DNA of 64,000 bases, from NCBI GenBank assembly GCA_016700115.1, contig CP064999.1:3844001-3908000 (forward strand), given 5' to 3'. Position numbers and translations under genes: made by a program. Shown here piece after piece: positions 20,001 through 27,996 of this stretch. The notes under the pieces are model-generated. The model was not told the DNA's origin, did not search any database, and saw only the letters and a program-made list of their open reading frames with translations. How positions within the stretch are numbered: position 1 is the first letter of the stretch; each line of letters starts with the position of its first letter. This DNA comes from Sphingobacteriales bacterium (lineage in GTDB: Bacteria; Bacteroidota; Bacteroidia; Chitinophagales; UBA2359).

Positions 20001-21671
20001 TGAAACGGCAGATGCGCCGTTCAGGTTGGTTCCGGTGATGGTAACCTGAGAACCTGCACATGCTGATGAGGGGAAAATAGAGGTGATGGTGGGAGAAGGT
20101 AAGGGCACGCAGGAGATATTGGCACTGAAACCGGTATTTTGAACCGATAAGTCGGAGGTAAACTGAACGGTCAAAGGGCCTGAATTAGAGGTAATGACCG
20201 GTGGCAGGGTGGTGCAGTTTCCGGAGAATAATAAAGTGCCTCCTATTCCTGAACCGTCGTAGATATTGACGAAGTCGCAGCAACATTCCAGGGCGAAACT
20301 GGTAAAAGAAAGGCGCACGGCGTTGCCAAAAATTGCGGGATTGATGATGGTAAATCCGTTGGCAAAATCGCTGTAGTTACCGCCGCCGGCATGGTCGCAG
20401 ATGATGCCGGAGCAGGCTGTGATGGCGGTGCTGCCGCTATAAGGCACCAAATAATCGCAAAAGGAAAGGCAGGGAATGTTAAAGGTGATGTTGACAGGTC
20501 CGTTTAGTTCGGCATCTAACAATATATAATAAGGTACGCCTGCTGTCAGGAAGATGTTTGGGCCGGTATAGGGTGCGGATAAAGTCAGCCCTGCGCAGGT
20601 CCAACCGGAGTTGCTGCAACCTGCTGATTGGGGTTTGTAGTAAAAGTCAACCCAACCGCCGGAAATTGCGGACACGTTGATGTTGTAGTTTCCGGTAAGG
20701 GTGGGAGTAAAACTGTAAATGCGTTCCTGACCAAAGGTGGAGGTAATTCCGTCGCAGGTGGGGAGGTTCCAGTTTGCTCCGCTTCCGCTCATGGTGGTTG
20801 AGGCAGAAGAACTGCATGTCAAGGTGCCGGCCAGAGGGCTGCAAGGGTTGAAACCTCCGCTTCCGCACTGCACCCAAGCAGAACGGCAGGTGGTTTGAAA
20901 TCCGCAGCCGGGGCCGGTATGGTAGTAGATGCGGTAAACACCGGATACGGAAGGAGTATAGGAAACGGGTTGAGTGCCGCTTGTGATGATGCCGCCGGAA
21001 GAATTGGTAACGGTGATAAAGTCGGTGGTGATGCTGCTTCCGAACGTATAGGTGATGCCTGCGGTTAAGGTAAGATTGTTGTATTCACCGGCAAAATTAC
21101 AGCCGGTGTATGTTTCCTGCGCTCCTGTACATATTGGGGTATAAGACACCCATAAACTTCCGGAATTACAACCTCCGCCGCCACCGGCGCAGGATTCCTG
21201 CCTCCAAACTAAAGTGGTAAAGGAAAAATTAGATAAACAAAGCCCGCCAGACCATTGTGTTACAAGAACCCTTGCGATTCCGGTATAGGTTGCAGTCCAT
21301 CTTATTTTGGAACTCAGACCGCATAAGTCGTCATTGTAACATAAAATATTGTTGGAACTATCGTAGAGGGTTAGCTCACTGTCATAAGCCACAAATCCCC
21401 CATCGGCGGGGCATAAAGACCATTCGTAGGTGCAGCCGGCAGTAACGGAATATTCCGCCCATTCACCTGCCCAAATGATGGTAGAAACTACCTGAAAGGA
21501 GGAAGAAGTGGTTGAAAAAACTCCAAAAGGGAATTGATTGCCTCCAAATCCACATCCACCGGCATTACATACGCCGGGCTGAGCGAACATGGTGTTACAG
21601 TAAAAAAATAAAATACTGATTGCAATTAAAAGTTTATAGGTAAGCCTTGAATTGGTGTAGAAATTCTTCAT
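16797..21671 (-). CDS. 5' part of giant T9SS surface protein: signal peptide, CUB, IPT/TIG, HYR and first repeats
   Basis: Begins with a clear signal peptide (LLIAISILFFYCNTMFAQ, residues about 13-31). Cysteine-rich beta-sandwich segments follow to about residue 400. A CUB domain lies at about 404-522 (FVNIYDGSGIGG, LTVQFTSD), and an IPT/TIG domain at about 525-607 (ITSIFPSSACAGSQVTITG). A HYR domain is split by a foreign segment of about 125 residues (660-784). More HYR and Ig-like repeats lead to the start of the 80-residue array. The frame stops two codons into the wrong phase (CQNITWI) where CACGTGATG replaces the CACGGTGATG of other copies, and the 6652-16806 frame takes over. The gene upstream ends more than 1.3 kb away, so transcription is probably independent. 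Confidence 0.85.
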   Translation of the reverse strand: MKNFYTNSRLTYKLLIAISILFFYCNTMFAQPGVCNAGGCGFGGNQFPFGVFSTTSSSFQVVSTIIWAGEWAEYSVTAGCTYEWSLCPADGGFVAYDSELTLYDSSNNILCYNDDLCGLSSKIRWTATYTGIARVLVTQWSGGLCLSNFSFTTLVWRQESCAGGGGGCNSGSLWVSYTPICTGAQETYTGCNFAGEYNNLTLTAGITYTFGSSITTDFITVTNSSGGIITSGTQPVSYTPSVSGVYRIYYHTGPGCGFQTTCRSAWVQCGSGGFNPCSPLAGTLTCSSSASTTMSGSGANWNLPTCDGITSTFGQERIYSFTPTLTGNYNINVSAISGGWVDFYYKPQSAGCSNSGWTCAGLTLSAPYTGPNIFLTAGVPYYILLDAELNGPVNITFNIPCLSFCDYLVPYSGSTAITACSGIICDHAGGGNYSDFANGFTIINPAIFGNAVRLSFTSFALECCCDFVNIYDGSGIGGTLLFSGNCTTLPPVITSNSGPLTVQFTSDLSVQNTGFSANISCVPLPSPTITSIFPSSACAGSQVTITGTNLNGASAVSMNGVSANFTIVNATTITAVVPSNATTGFITVFTPSGNATSPTVLTILSPAVTCPSNIFVNTNPGLCSAVVNYSPPTGTCGANPILTAGLPSGAAFPLGNTTVTYSSGGYPNGAGGYFTYNIGDSNQTIALKACESVYGVGNCNIGSCGSFTYYKFVANPSCACENPVGAYEFIYSNFGYVGVGEDYGGAMTNVAGNNLFTRVKATAGCNSNSWNLAQEFLGQGGEFVSCSFNVVVTDNEPPAITCPANLTVSNTLNMCAAIVGYATPTGTDNCSGATTLQIGGIPNGGTFPIGTTVNTFRVTAANGQTAQCNFSVLVNDTQPPNASCQNLTVVANSEGNSSVTASQINNSSTDNCAVSSVAISAGLTNYTCSNIGQTYGVTLQVFDTSGNSSTCLSNITVTDPNGYCCSAPQAICQTAAVIQLNGSGTAVLTVNDINIGSNADCGLQSMFVSPVNFNCAHVGTLQTVTLTVIDANSNSSTCQSALTVQDAIAPLVNCQNHSVTLSGNTANITTSNIFASGSDNCGVVNHVSVVPNTFTCANVGNNTVVLTVNDGNGNTSTCSSIVTVFDFTPLSIICKNITVNLSGTSVTILPADVFDSGSDNCGTINLNSVTPSTLTCDQLGFSLVQLSANDGNGNNATCNAFVNLIDVSPPVFTFCPDDVVVNANDFCIASASWTDPVVTDNCSFTLQQTEGSPNGDNFGFGNSNVTYIATDPTGATAQCSFIVTVQDVTPPHVSCYPAITVLVNEGNATIVPANLFFFGSDNCGSVILESLSQYTYSCDDVGNVSVTLTVNDGFGNTNTCSSLVTVLDNNIPVAICQNIEVELNEEGTVSIAEDAIDNGSYDVCGSLLYDTDITEFNCSNVGFTLVTLTVDDNAGNTAACQGYVTVADVTPPVANCKNVSVALNVSGNVSISPNDIDNGSTDACGIMSLSLTQADFNCFHIGTNPNIVTLTVVDANWNISTCSATVSVEDNVAPNTVCQNITVELDNTGNAAIAEDAVNNGSNDACGGLSFDTNVTVFNCSDVGENAVVLTVTDAHGNSSTCSATVTVEDNTPPTAVCQNITWI
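16801..16812 (-). other. Single-base deletion breaking the giant reading frame
   Basis: At 16801 the sequence reads ATCCACGTGATG where sister repeats (8881, 12001, 16561) read ATCCACGGTGATG. One G of a GG pair is missing. The upstream frame ends at 16797 and the downstream frame begins at 16806; restoring the base joins them as one frame of 5007 codons. There is no slippery heptamer, so programmed frameshifting is unlikely. Either a sequencing or assembly error or a real inactivating mutation. Confidence 0.9.
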
Positions 21672-21983
21672 TAAAAATTAATTGAGTTTAAATTCAGGTT
21701 TCTGTTCGTAAATAAGCCTTTATAATTTTTGGTTCGAGCGCACTAAAGTAGTTAAAGTATTTGGATTTTTACCTTTTATCTGAAATTTTCTGTCTTCTCT
21801 CTGACTTTGATAAAGTTGTTTAACAGGACTTGAGTGTCTTGTAGGGTTCCTGTTTTTTGATGCTTTCGCTGTTTGCAAATTTGCTTAAAATAAGTAGCTG
21901 CAAATACTTCCTTTCCCGCCAAAATGATTTACTAATGTGTGATTGGAAATTTAAGGAAACGGGTGCTTTTCTGCTTTTTTTTA

Positions 21984-22540
21984 CCACTGATTTTCTCTGA
22001 TTTTTCTTGCGCTTGTTTTTTTTTACCACTGATTTTCTCTGATTTTTTTTGCGGTTGCTTTTGTTTCCCGCAGATTTTCGCGGAGCTTTTTTGTGGTTGC
22101 TTTTGTTTACCACTGATTTTCTCTGATTTTTCTTGTGCTTGTTTTTTTCTTCCGCAGATTTTCGCTGAGCTTAGGGGAGTTTGCCTTTTTTTGCCGCAGA
22201 TAATGAAGAGTTAACCGCAGATTTTCGCTGATTTTTCTTGCGCTTGCTTTTTTCTTCCGCAGATTTTCGCTGATTTTTTTTGCGCTTGCTATTTTTTCCC
22301 GCAGATTTTGGCGGAGCTTTTTTGCGGTTGCTTTTGTTTCCCGCAGATTTTCGCAGAGCTTTGGGGAGTTTGCCTTTTTTTGTCGCAGATAATGAAGAGT
22401 TAACCGCAGATTTTCGCAGATTTTTCTTGCGCTTGCTTTTTTCTTCCGCAGATTTTCGCTGATTTTTTTTGCGTTTGCTTTTTTCTTCCGCAGATTTTCG
22501 CTGATTTTTTTTGCGTTTGCTTCTTGATTTTAGCTAATTT
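21984..22540. repeat. 42-bp tandem array (T-rich, CCGCAGATTTTCGCTGAT core)
   Basis: The core CCGCAG or CCACTG starts at 21984, 22026, 22068, 22110, 22152, 22194, 22215, 22257, 22299, 22341, 22383, 22404, 22446 and 22488. All steps are 42 bp except two of exactly 21 bp. A compound unit around GGGGAGTTTGCC recurs 189 bp apart (22174 and 22363). It lies upstream of the giant gene. Short open frames run through on both strands but are lysine/arginine- or phenylalanine-rich low complexity, and I do not call them genes. There are no unique spacers, so it is not CRISPR. Confidence 0.9.
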
Positions 22541-22583
22541 TTTTTCTGTCTCTTTTTTAGTTTTTATTGTCTGAAACATTGGC

Positions 22584-22785
22584 TAAGTCGTCAAAACTTT
22601 TCTCTAAGTCGTCAAAACTTTTCTCTAAGTCGTCAAAACTTTTCTCTAAGTCGTCAAAACTTTTCTCTAAGTCGTCAAAACTTTTCTCTAAGTCGTCAAA
22701 ACTTTTCTCTAAGTCGTCAAAACTTTTCTCTAAGTCGTCAAAATCTTTCTCTAAGTCGTCAAAATCTTTCGCTACGTCGTTTTGA
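22584..22785. repeat. 21-bp tandem array (GTCGTCAAAACTTTTCTC core)
   Basis: About nine copies at exact 21-bp steps from 22587. The last copies vary (AAAATC, GCTACG). On the minus strand it reads as the heptapeptide FDDLEKS repeated, inside an open frame 22557-22949 that begins with GTG. That frame starts in the T tail of the terminator at 22950-22990, has no visible ribosome-binding site, and has an unconvincing N-terminus. A shorter start (ATG at 22883) would give about 108 residues. The heptad has Phe and Leu four apart, as in a coiled coil, so a small real gene cannot be excluded. Confidence 0.85.
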
Positions 22786-22949
22786 CAAAAAAATAAGCCA
22801 TAGATGGGGGTGATTTTATGCCAAAATGACAGGTTTTTATAAAAAAAGGGATTTAGAAGTTTGGAAGGAAATTTAAAGGGCATTTCCCAAGATGCACAGA
22901 GGGAGGGAACAGGGCGTATATTTGGGAAAAAGAGCAAAGTGGAAGACAC

Positions 22950-22990
22950 AAAAAAAGCCTTTTGAAAAGATTGAAGTTTCCAAAAGGCTG
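22950..22990 (-). terminator. Rho-independent terminator of the 23013-23738 gene
   Basis: AGCCTTTTG (22956-22964) pairs with CAAAAGGCT (22981-22989), and the stem extends with a few more A-T pairs. On the minus strand it is followed by TTTTTTTGTG. It lies 23 bp past the stop of the upstream minus-strand gene, so transcription should stop before the 21-bp array. Confidence 0.88.
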
Positions 22991-23012
22991 AGATATATGC
23001 GAAATGAAAAAT

Positions 23013-23738
23013 TTAAGGAGTTGGGGGGGGTACGTTGTTGTTTTGGTAATTTAACTGTCGGAGATTTTTGGAAAAGTTGAAGGCATCTTTTTTGGCTTTG
23101 TCATTTTTGAAAATGAGGGCAGTAACTTTAGAAATGGCGATAATTTTTTTATAGATATTGTTTATTTCTACGACAGCATCGGAGGATATGTCTTTTCTAA
23201 ATCCTTTGGCGACTTCCTGAGTGATGTTTGCATCGCGGAGGGAGGTTGAATAATTGAGGACTTTGTCAATAATTAAATCGTCAATACCGGCGGTATTGAG
23301 TTCGGTTCTCAAAGCGGGGGTCATATTGACCTCGAATTTGGTGAGTAATTCGACGAAAGCTTCCTGGTCTTTTTTTTGAACACGTTTGTAATGTTGCGTA
23401 TATCCCAACAGATTTAGGATTTCGTTTTTTCTGGGTTTGTTGGCATCAAAGTCAACGGTAAGCTGGACTTTAAACATGAGAAGGGCTTCGGAGGCGGGTT
23501 TCATCAATTCATAGAGTGCCTGTGTTGCCTGCCGCATGGCTGCTGCATTGTCAATACCCAAAGCAGAGAGGTAAACGTCTTCTATTTCGGTATTGAGGGC
23601 GGTAAAATAGGGTACGGTCCATTGTGGTCTTGCCGGCAATATTAAGGCATTATAGTTAATGCCGTGGGTGCAAATTGTGCTTCCGACATGAAGCACTTCG
23701 ACATCTTTGCAATTATAATCTCTTAAATTTTCTGCCAT
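23013..23738 (-). CDS. Hypothetical protein, 241 residues, family not recognised
   Basis: I do not recognise this protein. It has no signal peptide or membrane segment, so it is probably cytoplasmic. It is mostly helix-prone, with a compact N-terminal part (HVGSTICTHGINYNALILPARP) and a helical C-terminal half (AKGFRKDISSDAVVEINNIYKKI). The C-terminus VPPPTP is coded by a run of eight G on the plus strand (23023-23030), a place prone to length errors, but a slip would change only the last few residues. It is a single-gene unit with its own terminator. The GC-richer codon style resembles the giant gene's N-terminal part. Start chosen at the ATG at 23738, with no in-frame ATG just upstream. Confidence 0.65.
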   Translation of the reverse strand: MAENLRDYNCKDVEVLHVGSTICTHGINYNALILPARPQWTVPYFTALNTEIEDVYLSALGIDNAAAMRQATQALYELMKPASEALLMFKVQLTVDFDANKPRKNEILNLLGYTQHYKRVQKKDQEAFVELLTKFEVNMTPALRTELNTAGIDDLIIDKVLNYSTSLRDANITQEVAKGFRKDISSDAVVEINNIYKKIIAISKVTALIFKNDKAKKDAFNFSKNLRQLNYQNNNVPPPTP

Positions 23739-24059
23739 AGTGGTATAAATTTTAACGGTAAAAAAAATATTTCATTTGTAGTTTTACTTTTTTAAAAATG
23801 TCAGCCTGTACGGATGAAATGCGTAATGATGCAGTAATCTTTAAAAAAGGGCTGTTTTAACTGATTGACTACAAATATAAATCAATTAGTTTTAGAAATT
23901 GTAACTATTCCTTACTTTTTTTTAAAATTTTTTTATTTTTTTTTGAAAACAAACTTTTACGCGAATTTTCAAGTTTGGAATCAGATGTTTTTAATTGTTA
24001 ATTGAGAATGGTTAATTGTTAATGGTTAATTTGAGACTTAAAACCTTAATTTATCGAGC
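23739..24059. other. Divergent intergenic region with a TTAATTGTTAAT-type repeat
   Basis: A 321-bp gap between divergent genes, so it should hold both promoters; I see no exact TAnnTTTG box. It contains long T runs (23907-23945). Just before the thioredoxin gene there are clustered copies of GTTAATTGTTAAT and GGTTAATT at about 23991-24034. Similar TTAATTG/CAATTAA strings are, as far as I recall, common between genes in Bacteroidota. No gene seen. Confidence 0.5.
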
Positions 24060-25562
24060 ATGAAACGGCACTTTTTTTTCCTTTTAATAGCCTTTGTTTT
24101 TTTTAATGCCATAGTTACATTCGGTCAAGAGTCGGTCAGGGTAGTTTTTGACGTTACCCCCACTGCCGGGGATAGCACGCTGACCGGTAAAAATGTGTTG
24201 CTGATCATTGACCGGTGTTATCTCGGCGTTCAGCCCGATGTTTATACGCCGAAAGAAACCGGTAAGGGCTTTGAGTTTGAACCTGTTTTGAAGCAACCGC
24301 AGGTTGCGACACTAACCTATGCAGGGCATCAACTCGCCTTATATTTGGAACCCGGTGATGCGCTTACGGTAAGGGTACATCCCGGTGAAAACGAGGGGAA
24401 ACCGCAGTTTTCGGGCAAGGGGGAGGATCACAACCGGTTTTTACAATCGTTTTACGGCACTTTTTCGACTGAATATAACCCCGTGGCGATGAAGGAAAAG
24501 ATTATGACTACTTCCATTGACGGGTTGGAAATGGAATTGTTTGACAGCCGCAAAAAACAAACTGCATTTTTCAAAGGATATTCGGACAAGGGGAAGTTTT
24601 CGGCTGATTTTGACCGGTATGTGGCGCACGAGATTATGTATAATTACCTGAATTATGTGGTCGGTTACACCATTGTGCGGGCAAATGCCGATTCAAAAAG
24701 CCTCAATGTGGGCAGGATTCCGCAGGTGATGCTCGATGAGATTACCCCTGCAAAGGTGAACAACGAAGCGGCGATGATGAATGAGCTTTACCGCAGCTTT
24801 TTGATTTACTATCTCACCTACACAACTTCCGAGGTGAACAACCTGAATAAATTTAAGGATGTGGGATTGTCGGTTAAGATGAAATTCAATCAAATCAGGC
24901 AGCGATTGAGCGGAGAGCCTTATAATTACGCCATTGCCAGATTTTTGTACGATTATTGCGAGAAATCGGATGCTGAAACGGTACAATTGCTGAACCGCTA
25001 TCTGAGCAGCAACGATGAGGAGCAAAAGTATGTAAAAATTGTCGCCACAAAATGTGCGGATGCGTTGAGTGCGCCGGTTGCCTCCAAAAACACGAAAGAC
25101 AAAAAAGGGGAAGACAGCGGAGCAGGTGAAGAAGATGCTGCCGGAAACATTACGTTTACGGGTTTGGACGGTAAAGAAATGCGGTTAAAAGATTTTCGGG
25201 GGAAGGTCGTTTATGTTGATTTTTGGGCGAGTTGGTGTGGCCCATGTCGCAAACAGATGCCATTTTCAAAAGAGCTACACGATAAATTATCTTCAAAACA
25301 AAAGAAAAAAGTGGTGTTCCTTTATATTTCGATAGACGACAGCGAGCAGGCCTGGAGAGATGCCATCATTAAATCGGGGCTTGAAAACGGCACGCATGGC
25401 TGGTCTTCAGGAGGTTGGAATTCCAAAATTGCGAGGTTTTTTCAGATTTCGGGCATTCCCCGTTATATGCTGATGGATACGCAGGGCAAAATTGTTGATC
25501 CAAACGCCAAACGACCGGGCGACGAACAAATTTTGAACGATATTTTGAAGTTGCTGAAATAA
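24060..25562 (+). CDS. Secreted TlpA-like thioredoxin-domain protein
   Basis: 500 residues: a signal peptide (FFFLLIAFVFFNAIVTFGQ), an unassigned N-terminal region of about 340 residues that is partly beta, a charged linker (KNTKDKKGEDSGAGEEDAAG, near 350-370), then a TlpA/ResA-type thioredoxin domain at about 370-500. The active site is DFWASWCGPCRKQMPF, with the catalytic CGPC and the cis-Pro loop SGIPRYMLMD. Members reduce or exchange disulphides in periplasmic or exported proteins. The four-cysteine repeats of the nearby giant protein would be a natural client, but that is inference from position only. Start ATG at 24060 fits the signal peptide. Confidence 0.85.
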   Translation: MKRHFFFLLIAFVFFNAIVTFGQESVRVVFDVTPTAGDSTLTGKNVLLIIDRCYLGVQPDVYTPKETGKGFEFEPVLKQPQVATLTYAGHQLALYLEPGDALTVRVHPGENEGKPQFSGKGEDHNRFLQSFYGTFSTEYNPVAMKEKIMTTSIDGLEMELFDSRKKQTAFFKGYSDKGKFSADFDRYVAHEIMYNYLNYVVGYTIVRANADSKSLNVGRIPQVMLDEITPAKVNNEAAMMNELYRSFLIYYLTYTTSEVNNLNKFKDVGLSVKMKFNQIRQRLSGEPYNYAIARFLYDYCEKSDAETVQLLNRYLSSNDEEQKYVKIVATKCADALSAPVASKNTKDKKGEDSGAGEEDAAGNITFTGLDGKEMRLKDFRGKVVYVDFWASWCGPCRKQMPFSKELHDKLSSKQKKKVVFLYISIDDSEQAWRDAIIKSGLENGTHGWSSGGWNSKIARFFQISGIPRYMLMDTQGKIVDPNAKRPGDEQILNDILKLLK

Positions 25563-25577
25563 TTTTTGGGGTTAGAA

Positions 25578-27978
25578 GGTATAGTTTGTTTTTTTTCTTG
25601 GTTTTACTCCCGCTGAATTTGCAGATTTTTTGTTTGTTTTTTTTCTTGGTTTTACTCCCGCTGATTTCGCTGATCTTCGCAGATTTTTTGCTTGTTCTTT
25701 TTCATGGGTTTACTCCCTGAGGTTTCGCCGGTTTTTGCTTGTTTTGTTTCCTGGGTTTACTCCCGCAGATTTCGCTGATCTTCGCAGATTTTTTGCCTGT
25801 TCTTTTTCCTGGGGTTACTCCCTGAGGTTTTGCCGGTTTTTGCTTGTTTTGTTTCCTGGGTTTACTCCCGCAGATTTCGCTGATCTTCGCAGATTTTTTG
25901 CTTGTTCTTTTTCATGGGTTTACTCCCTGAGTTTTCGCCGGTTTTTTCTTGTTTTATTTCCTGGGTTTACTCCCGCAGATTTCGCTGATCTTCGCAGAAT
26001 TTTTGCCTGTTCTTTTTCCTGGGGTTACTCCCTGAGTTTTCGCCGGTTTTTTCTTGTTTTGTTTCCTGGGTTTACTCCCGCAGATTTCGCTGATCTTCGC
26101 AGATTTTTTGCCTGTTCTTTTTCCTGGGTTTACTCCCTGAGTTTTCGCCGGTTTTTTCTTGTTTTATTTCCTGGGTTTACTCCCGCTGATTTCGCTGATC
26201 TTCGCAGATTTTTTGCTTGTTCTTTTTCATGGGTTTACTCCCTGAGGTTTCGCCGGTTTTTGCTTGTTTTGTTTCCTGGGTTTTCTCCCGCAGATTTCGC
26301 TGATCTTCGCAGATTTTTTGCCTGTTCTTTTTCCTGGGGTTACTCCCTGAGGTTTTGCTGATTTTTGCTTGTTTTGTTTCCTGGGTTTTCTCCCGCAGAT
26401 TTCGCTGATCTTCGCAGATTTTTTGCCTGTTCTTTTTCCTGGGGTTACTCCCTGAGGTTTTGCTGATTTTTGCTTGTTTTGTTTCCTGGGTTTTCTCCCG
26501 CAGATTTCGCTGATCTTCGCAGATTTTTTGCCTGTTCTTTTTCCTGGGGTTACTCCCTGTGTTTTCGCTGATTTTTTCTTGTTTTGTTTCTTTGTTTTGC
26601 TCCCGCAGATTTCGCTGATCTTCGCAGATTTTTTGCTTGTTCTTTTTCTTAGTTTTACTCCCTGAGTTTTCGCTGATTTTTTCTTGTTTTATTTCTTGAT
26701 TTTACTCCCGCAGATTTCGCTGATCTTCGCAGATTTTTTACTTGTTCTTTTTCTTGGGGTTACTCCCTGAGGTTTTGCCGGTTTTTTCTTGTTTTAATTC
26801 TTTGTTTTACTCCCGCTGATTTCGCTGGTCTTCGCAGATTTTTTGCTTGTTCTTTTTCATGGGTTTACTCCCTGAGGTTTTGCCGGTTTTTTCTTGTTTT
26901 GTTTCCTGGTTTTACTCCCGCTGATTTCGCTGATCTTCGCAGATTTTTTGCCTGTTCTTTTTCCTGGGGTTACTCCCTGAGGTTTTGCCGGTTTTTGCTT
27001 GTTTTATTTCCTGGGTTTACTCCCGCTGATTTCGCTGATCTTCGCAGATTTTTTGCTTGTTCTTTTTCATGGGTTTACTCCTGAGGTTTCGCCGGTTTTG
27101 CTTGTTTTGTTTCCTGGGTTTTCTCCCGCAGATTTCGCTGATCTTCGCAGATTTTTTGCCTGTTCTTTTTCCTGGGGTTACTCCCTGAGGTTTTGCCGGT
27201 TTTTGCTTGTTTTGTTTCCTGGTTTTACTCCCGCAGATTTCGCTGGTCTTCGCAGATTTTTTGCCTGTTCTTTTTCCTGGGTTTACTCCCTGAGGTTTTG
27301 CTGATTTTTGCTTGTTTTGTTTCCTGGGTTTTCTCCCGCAGATTTCGCTGATCTTCGCAGATTTTTTGCCTGTTCTTTTTCCTGGGGTTACTCCCTGAGG
27401 TTTTGCCGGTTTTTGCTTGTTTTGTTTCCTGGTTTTACTCCCGCAGATTTCGCTGGTCTTCGCAGATTTTTTGCCTGTTCTTTTTCCTGGGTTTACTCCC
27501 TGAGGTTTTGCTGATTTTTGCTTGTTTTGTTTCCTGGTTTTACTCCCGCAGATTTCATTGATCTTCGCAGATTTTTTGCCTGTTCTTTTTCCTGGGGTTA
27601 CTCCCTGAGGTTTTGCCGGTTTTTTCTTGTTTTGTTTCTTGGGTTTTCTCCCGCAGATTTCGCTGATCTTCGCAGATTTTTTGCCTGTCCTTTTTCCTGG
27701 GGTTACTCCCTGAGGTTTTGCTGATTTTTTCTTGTTTTATTTCTTGGTTTTACTCCCTGTGTTTTCGCTGATTTTTTCTTGTTTTATTTCTTGGGTTTGC
27801 TCCCGCAGATTTCGCTGATTTTCGCAGATTTTTTTCTTGTTCTTTTTCCTGGGTTTACTCCCTCAGATTTCGCTGATCTTCGCTGACTTTTTGCTTGTTT
27901 TTTTTCTTGGGGTTACTCCCTGAGTTTTTGCTGATTTCGCAGATTTTTGCTTGTTTTTTTCTTTTTTTGCTGATTGGG
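25578..27978. repeat. 105-bp tandem array, about 20 units, between convergent genes
   Basis: The core CTCCCGCAGATTTCGCTGAT recurs with CCC at 25657, 25762, 25867, 25972, 26077, 26182, 26287, 26392, 26497, 26602, 26707, 26812, 26917 and 27022, all exactly 105 bp apart. After a 2-bp loss it recurs at 27125, 27230, 27335, 27440, 27545 and 27650, then degrades. Each unit holds two related halves, one with GCAGATTTCGCTGATCTTCGCAGAT and one with the diverged CCTGAGGTTTTGCCGG. The core is related to the 42-bp array at 22 kb. Open frames of 35-residue phenylalanine-rich repeats exist on the plus strand but look like a by-product of a period divisible by three. No spacers, hence not CRISPR. Confidence 0.93.
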
Positions 27979-27996
27979 GTTGGAATTATTTTTGTT

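Noticed and set aside
21820..22462. Lys/Arg-rich minus-strand and Phe-rich plus-strand frames in the 42-bp array
   Set aside because: Low complexity on both strands with the array period; no conserved domain or start signal.
23023..23030. G8 run as a phase-variation switch in the 23013-23738 gene
   Set aside because: It lies at the very end of the gene, so slippage would change only the last residues.
25630..27724. Plus-strand frames with 35-residue Phe-rich repeats (FPGFTPADFADLRRFFACSF)
   Set aside because: The period of 105 bp keeps any frame open. The frames break at the 2-bp loss near 27090 without compensation, and no start or partner is visible.
21984..27978. CRISPR array
   Set aside because: The units are continuous tandem repeats without unique spacers, and there are no cas genes in the window.
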